Part shown: positions 58,393 through 64,000 of the stretch, in pieces
Position numbering within the stretch: the first letter of the stretch is position 1
Layout of the letters: each line of letters opens with the position of its first letter
Origin: Mesorhabditis belari
Lineage: Eukaryota; Nematoda; Chromadorea; Rhabditida; Rhabditidae
Direction of reading: 5' to 3'
NCBI GenBank assembly: GCA_958450365.1
Contig: CAUEEP010000904.1
Coordinates: forward strand, 1 to 64,000
Length of the DNA: 64,000 nucleotides
Made by a program: the position numbers and the translations under genes
Notes under the pieces: model-generated
Seen by the model: only the letters and a program-made list of their open reading frames with translations
Database searches by the model: none
Told to the model about the DNA's origin: nothing

Positions 58393-58475
58393 GACGGCAT
58401 GGCCGATTGGTTAGCGCGCTGGTTTCTAAGACCGCCCCCAGCGTGCAGGGCTCGGGTTCGACGCTTGAGAGCGTG
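58393..58475 (+). repeat. GC-rich tRNA-like sequence
   Basis: TGGCCGATTGGTTAGCGCG (A-box-like) and GGGTTCGACGC (B-box-like) with near-tRNA spacing. The acceptor stem does not pair and the would-be anticodon loop is poor, so it is a degenerate tRNA or SINE head. Confidence 0.5.
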
Positions 58476-59629
58476 CTTTCACGGTTTCAACATTTTTTTT
58501 ATGGAAACACACTAACTTTGGGCTGGGTAGAAGACCTTGGGTGATAAACCAACGTTGAGCCGCTGATAAGAGCCTCCTATCGGCTTGTGACAAAGAAATT
58601 GTCAGCTCCTCTTATCAGCTTGTAACAAAGAAATTGCTATTGTTACGAAAAAGAAAGTTGATAAGATTATCGTGCAATAGAGTGAAAGAACAAACTCGAT
58701 ACTGATCTGTTCGCCATTTTTAGAGAAGAAAAGCTTTTAACTCACTTGTAAGTAACGAAAAATATATAAGTAATGTAGTGTAAGCAACGTTAATGTAATG
58801 ACAATGTAAGTAACGAAAAACTAACTTTAAAGCAAGTATTTAAGCTTTGGTTTCATCGTGCATTAGAATCTAATCAAGAAATTTAAGGATTGAGTCCATT
58901 TCGAGCTTTAAAAACATTAATAAGCTGGTTTTGGTTTCATTGTGCAAAAGGAGCGCTTTCTAGCTATTTTTCTAACTCTAACTATTATTATTTTTCAAGG
59001 CAAGAAAGTGTTTTTCATTTTAAAATTACTAATCAAGCTACCAAGCTTTGATTGAGATTTTACAAGATTGCAAAAGATCAATGGAACTAAAAGAACTGGT
59101 TTAAAGGGGAATTGGTAAGTAGAAAGAAAATGAAATAAGCATTGGATTAAAAGTGAGTGAAAATAGATCGAAAAAGATTGAAAATAGATTAAAAGTGATT
59201 AAAAATGAAGCAAGAGTGATTAAAAATGAATCAAAAGTGATTAGAAATGAAGCAAGAGTCCTATTTAAAAGCGTCAAAAAGATACAAACATTAGATATAT
59301 TTGTATTCATATTGAAAAGCTCTGCAGGGACGGCTCAACCATAGTCCTTTTCCGATCCACGAATGAGTGAGTGAAAAGAGAATTCGAAGAAAAGGAAAGG
59401 ATGTGGAGTGGGATGACGGAGATTTTCCCTTTCAATCGTTCCGTTCCCACCCTTCACTCTCTTTATCCCTTTTCTTCTCTTTACTGTCTTTATGACTTTT
59501 TCTTTCCAAATCCTTTCTCTTTTTATTTCCCTATTTGTGAAAATTCTTTCATCCACCCATTTTCACCATTTGAATGACCAATGAAAGGCCTTGAATTTGC
59601 ATAATGCATAATGCGAATGACATGAGCTA

Positions 59630-59846
59630 CCGTATTCTCTCTAATAGTAGTGCACCGCACCGAGCCGAGTTGATGCCTATTTTACAGTTCCCAACCTTTC
59701 CCAGAAGCTCAACACTCAAATCCCCCACAAGATCTCATCGTCAACTACATTTTCCGACCCCACATCGATAGGTTCTGATAAGCGGTTCTCGAGATTTCGA
59801 GGAATTTAGACGACGATCAAGGTGCACTACTATCGAGAGGATACGG
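59630..59846. mobile_element. MITE-C copy 1
   Basis: CCGTATTCTCTCTAATAGTA / GTGCACTACTATCGAGAGG-type TIRs, TA on both sides, 217 bp. Confidence 0.88.
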
Positions 59847-59974
59847 TATATAAAAAGATCGTTGATCGTTGAAAGGAGTGCAAAAGTTGGCATCGATGTA
59901 CCGTACTCATTTGAACAGGTTTGTTTAGTTGATAACTGGTTAAACCCTGACTAACTGCACTTATAGTAAGCTTA

Positions 59975-60194
59975 CCGTATTCTCTCTAATAGTAGTGCAC
60001 CGCACCGAGCCGAGCCGATGCACCTATTTTACAGTACCCAAGCTTTCACAGAAGCTCAACACTCTAATCCCCCACAAGATCTCATCGTCAGCTACATTTT
60101 CCGACCCCACATCGATAGGTTCTGATAAGCGGTTTTTGAGATTTCGAGCAATTTAGACGACGATCAAGGTGCTCTACTATTAGAGAAAATACGG
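59975..60194. mobile_element. MITE-C copy 2
   Basis: Same TIRs and body as copy 1 (CACCGCACCGAGCCGAG, CCCCACATCGATAGGTTCTG), 220 bp, same orientation, 128 bp away. Confidence 0.88.
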
Positions 60195-60315
60195 TATGCG
60201 TTTTTTCTGAAGAAATTCGCATTCATTTTCATTCAAAAATTCTTATTCAACGCATTAATTATTCTTTCTTTTATTCTCTGCTTTTATACTTTTCTCTTAT
60301 TCTTTTCAATTTGTT

Positions 60316-60535
60316 AAGAAAATTGGTTCTTTGTACTTGTTCTTTGTGTTTGTTCTTTTTATTCGTTCTTTTTGTTGGCTCTTATGGTTCGAAATTGGCT
60401 TCGATTTACCTTTAGGTAAACGTTTGAAGGGGGGAAATGGATGAGAGATGAGTGAAGGTCAGATGAAGGTAGTTATTTTTGGAAAAGATTGCAAAAAGTC
60501 AATCGTTCTGAAGCTGAATAGGATTCTTTATTGAT
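60316..60535. repeat. Second copy of the 57508 block
   Basis: Direct copy about 2.8 kb downstream of the first, with few substitutions. Confidence 0.88.
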
Positions 60536-60857
60536 ACATTGATTGAAAGATACATTAATTTTTTTTTAAGAAAAAATTCGGATTCATTTTCATTCAAAAA
60601 TTCTTATTCAACGCATTAATTATTCTTTTCTTTTATTCTTTTCAATATGTAAATGAAAAGAAAATCCTAGTTCTAGTTCTTCGTTCAAAATGAAAACAAT
60701 AGAATTCAATGGAGAATTGTGAAAGAAAAATGACACAGAAACATTTGAAAGTAAAGAATGAGGATGAGGATGACGAAGATAAGGAAACATTTCAATTTTA
60801 GAAATTCACCTTGTTCAAAGTGTGAAAAATTAGAGTGAAAAGCTTAGCCAGGGATGG

Positions 60858-61119
60858 TTAAGAAACAAAAGAAACTTTCTTTCGAAGAAAGTGCTCAAAC
60901 TGGGACAACTCCAGTCCTCCATCTCCAGTCCTCCATTTTTGAGTCTCACACTTGTCTCACACACAAACCAAAATCCTACTACGAAAGAGGAATCCGAAAA
61001 TTGCCTGTAAAATGGGCAGAAGTCGTCAATAATAATGGAAATTATTTCGAATGAATTGATGTTTTTATGTTCAATAAATTTTAGTTCAAAGTCCTGCAGT
61101 TTTCAATTCACCAACCTAA
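60858..61119 (+). pseudogene. Mariner transposase C-terminal remnant
   Basis: The ORF ends YYERGIRKLPVKWAEVVNNN then GNYFE and a stop, the typical mariner C-terminus. It is followed by the right TIR TTCACCAACCTAA. The rest of the element is missing. Near-identical to the end of the 15503 element. Confidence 0.85.
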
Positions 61120-61330
61120 TGCTTTGAATCTGATCTGCTGATCAAATCCGCTGATCCGGTTTTTCCAAGCTGATCCAGTTTTTTGTGACTTGTACTGGAT
61201 AGGAGATCGATCATAAACACCAATATCGAAACCAATTTACAATGGCTTTACAAGGGATAAGAGTTAAAAGGAGAAATCGTGCATAATATTTGACCGCTTT
61301 TGGGGGGAAATGGGATGGGAAAGGCTTTAC

Positions 61331-61377
61331 GCGGTGGAGAGGGAAAGGATGAGAATCGAGAGGACAACAGCTGCCAT
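61331..61377 (-). CDS. Candidate signal-peptide first exon, unknown secreted protein
   Basis: ATG followed by MAAVVLSILILSLST, a textbook signal-peptide core, ending at a GTAAAG donor in phase 2. No continuation could be fixed; one possible partner is an open stretch on the same strand near 57230-57320 (LHSDPLQNPGQTERYSRD), which joins in phase but lies 4 kb away across repeats. Confidence 0.35.
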
Positions 61378-64000
61378 CTACATGACTTCTACAAGGCTTA
61401 TAATTCGAATATTTCAAGCTGAAGCTTTGATTAACAGCTGAAATTGATTAACAGCTAAAGAATACTACAAAATCTATAACGATAGATCGTTTTTAATGAG
61501 CAGAAATTATTGCCAAAAGTTCAAAGATGAACAAAGGAGAAAGATCGGTTACCGAATAGAACTCTTGGTGAAAATGAACGCCTACAAATCGTTCTCAAAT
61601 TTCTCTAACATCTGAAAGAGATCTACATCTGAATGTCTATTTCTCTATTTGAAAAGATCCATCTAACAGCTCAAAGCTCAAAGAAATTATTACAGAACCT
61701 AAACAAGATGGCCTACGGTGGGTTATTGTATAAAAAGAATGAAAACATTCCAATAGATTGTTTCAATTTGCATAAGGATATGTAAATAAAAGCTTTATCT
61801 ATTTAACTAACAACTTACTGAAACGATTACCCATCAAAGCTCCAATGAAATGATCACTGTACTCTCTAAAAGTTGCACTACTGCACTTCAACAAGCCCAA
61901 GGTACGGTAATCATTTCAGTATTCGACACCCGAGGTATCATAGTTGATTTTTGAAGAGTTAGGGTAATTGTTTCAGTGGAACAGCTTTATGTTGTTGTTC
62001 GGAATTCTAGGATGCCCCCATCCTAGGATGCTAGTTTGGCGACTCTTCTCTTCTTCTCCATATCTCGACTTCTAATTGTTGGATCAACTTGTGCTTGGTC
62101 TTAAAATGTTCCTTATGAAATTTTGTTATAAAAAACCACAAGTCATTTAAGATACTTTAATATAAAAACATAGAAAATCTCAGTCAAAGTCAGACTAACT
62201 ACCTGAAAGGGTCGATCCACTTAAACGGTGTATAACTCAAGATGTAAAAGCTGAATCGACTCATAGTTACTTTTATTAGAATCTATATTAAATTTGACTA
62301 AAGAAATATAGAATTTGATTTGTAGACTTACCGATAAAAACATATAGAAAATTAGGGTCAAAGTTAACCCATGGCTAGTAAAGGTTACCCCATACCTTAA
62401 GGTTACCACATAACTAGGTATGGGGTAACCTAGATATAGAATCATATAGAAGACATATAGAATCTGTAGAACATTAATCTCTAAGGCAAGTCACAGGTTA
62501 GTCATTGAAAATCATTGAAAATCATTGAAAATCAATAGAATCATTCCATTTTCCAAAAATCAATGTATCGAGTTTTCTATATCAGCTTTAAACAACAGCT
62601 TTAAACAACAGTTTTAAACAACAAAGAAAAAACATTCATAGTGTTCTATAAAGAAAGAGCTATAGCTCCAATATGGGTCATCGAAGGGTGGAAAAGAGAA
62701 CTAAGATTGGGTAGGGGAGAGCTGGGAAGGGGAATGGATGGAAGGAGGATGAGAGGACGGAACTCACGCTCATTCCAATCTTTCTCCTTTTTCCCCAACA
62801 AACACTACACGACATGATGATCGTTTTAAGCAAACATTAGTCTTTTTCGGGATATTCGATTGAAGAAATTGGTGAGAGAAGTTTTTTGAGAGGTGAAGGA
62901 CAAGAGCTTGACTTGCCTTGACAAGAGCTTGACTAAAAAAGCTTCCAAAGTTGAAAACCTATAGACTCCTAGGTTTTTGATTAGCTGGGAGTTGCTCAAA
63001 TGATTCAAATGGGAACAAAAACCCAAATTCTATTCAATTTATCGGTTTGAATTTCAAAAATTGACTAGTTTACCTTTGATTTATTAGTTTTGACTTACTA
63101 GTTACTAGGATTATTGTTCAAGGACTTTACGAAAGATTAAAGCTTATCACTTTATCATTTCTTTATTCTTTTATACTTATTCATATTTATTAAAGCTATT
63201 ATAAGGGATTTGTAAGCTTTTATAAGCTTTTAGCCAAAGTGATAAGCCCAGGATTGACAAAAAAGCTCGTTAAGCCAAAACCAAAGTAAATTCTCAAGAT
63301 AGAATCGAAAAAAAATGGATATCGAAGATCTTCTAATTGTATTTTTTTTTGGGAATTACTACCGAAGAAGAGGGAAAAAGAAGGGGGTCTTGGTGTTTTG
63401 GCTCCCCAAGGTAACCGATTAGATAATCAAAAATATTTAAAAAACTTTAAGAAGTCTCTCTTTTCTTTTCTTCGGGCGGTTATTTTAATTTAAGAGTTTC
63501 TGAAATGGGTTTCTCCCTTCATCATTTCCCAAAATTGAAAAATTAGGTTAAAATGTGAACTTCTTCGAATGGTATATAACACTCAATAGATCTGTTCGAT
63601 ATCCGAAAATTACAAAATAGAAAACGCACATTCATACCTAAATAGTTAAGCCAAAACCAAAGCTAGTCAAGTCAAATTCAATGGCTGGAACTTCTGGAAA
63701 AATTCAATGGCTGGAACTTTACCATTGGATTTATTGGAATTGATCGAAAACCTTGGTTTAACCTGGAATTTATAGAAATTTGTTTAAAAATATCTATTTG
63801 ACTTGGGTTTCCCTAGAAATTAGACTCTTTTGCTGACCATATCGTAGTACATAGTAGATGAATTGGGGATGGATGTGAGTGAGATCCGTCTCTCTTTTGA
63901 GAGCTATTAAAAACTGTGATAAGTCAATGCCTGGACAGTTAGCATATGAAAGAACTGAGTAAACTTGAGTCACTAAGCCACTTTCTAGCAAAATCAATAC

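Noticed and set aside
58393..58475. Functional tRNA gene
   Set aside because: A- and B-box-like sequences are present but the acceptor stem does not pair and the anticodon arm is poor.

Overview
The window comes from a nematode nuclear genome. The evidence is (i) perfect and near-perfect TTAGGC (nematode telomere unit) arrays at 9492-9670 and 43672-43894, (ii) small exons with GTGAGT/GTAAGT donors and TTTTCAG acceptors, (iii) a gene encoding the exact nematode vasopressin/oxytocin-like peptide [11 protein letters not shown] (nematocin), and (iv) a convergent TspanC8-type tetraspanin beside it, as I remember it in Caenorhabditis elegans (ntc-1/tsp-14). A rhabditid close to Caenorhabditis is most likely. 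Its introns and intergenic DNA are much longer and more repeat-laden than in C. elegans.

Four multi-exon genes were assembled by hand from exons whose splice phases and protein logic agree. A claudin-like four-TM protein lies on + (7569-14824, 7 exons, 221 aa), with an alternative first exon at 8805. An SLC46/proton-coupled folate transporter-like MFS protein lies on + (19474-27603, 12 exons, 478 aa). The nematocin-neurophysin precursor ntc-1 lies on + (33731-38667, 5 exons, 108 aa, all 14 neurophysin cysteines). A tetraspanin resembling TSP-14 lies on - (39779-47575, 12 exons, 451 aa) and meets ntc-1 tail to tail. Three isolated exon-like segments on - (5869-5936, 52376-52413, 61331-61377) may belong to genes that cannot be completed here.

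Almost everything else is repeat. Nearly every long intron has its own private minisatellite, and these generate large but meaningless ORFs. Tc1/mariner relics with intact TIRs and TA duplications occur at 14083, 14921, 15503, 28397 and 37107. Several palindromic TA-flanked MITE families (called A-D here) are present, some nested in each other. There are also tRNA-derived SINE-like copies and a 5S-rRNA-derived segment inside a mariner MITE. The region 47.6-64 kb has no confidently reconstructed gene. It includes a stretch of near-pure A/T homopolymers at 49.9-51.1 kb that looks like a consensus/assembly artefact.

Notable points are an ~87-bp copy of tetraspanin exon 11 lying antisense inside an ntc-1 intron, a telomere-repeat array packaged between inverted repeats whose outer motif resembles the SL1 leader, a duplicated in-frame splice donor in the ntc-1 signal-peptide exon, and a SINE whose tRNA-like head has expanded into a minisatellite.
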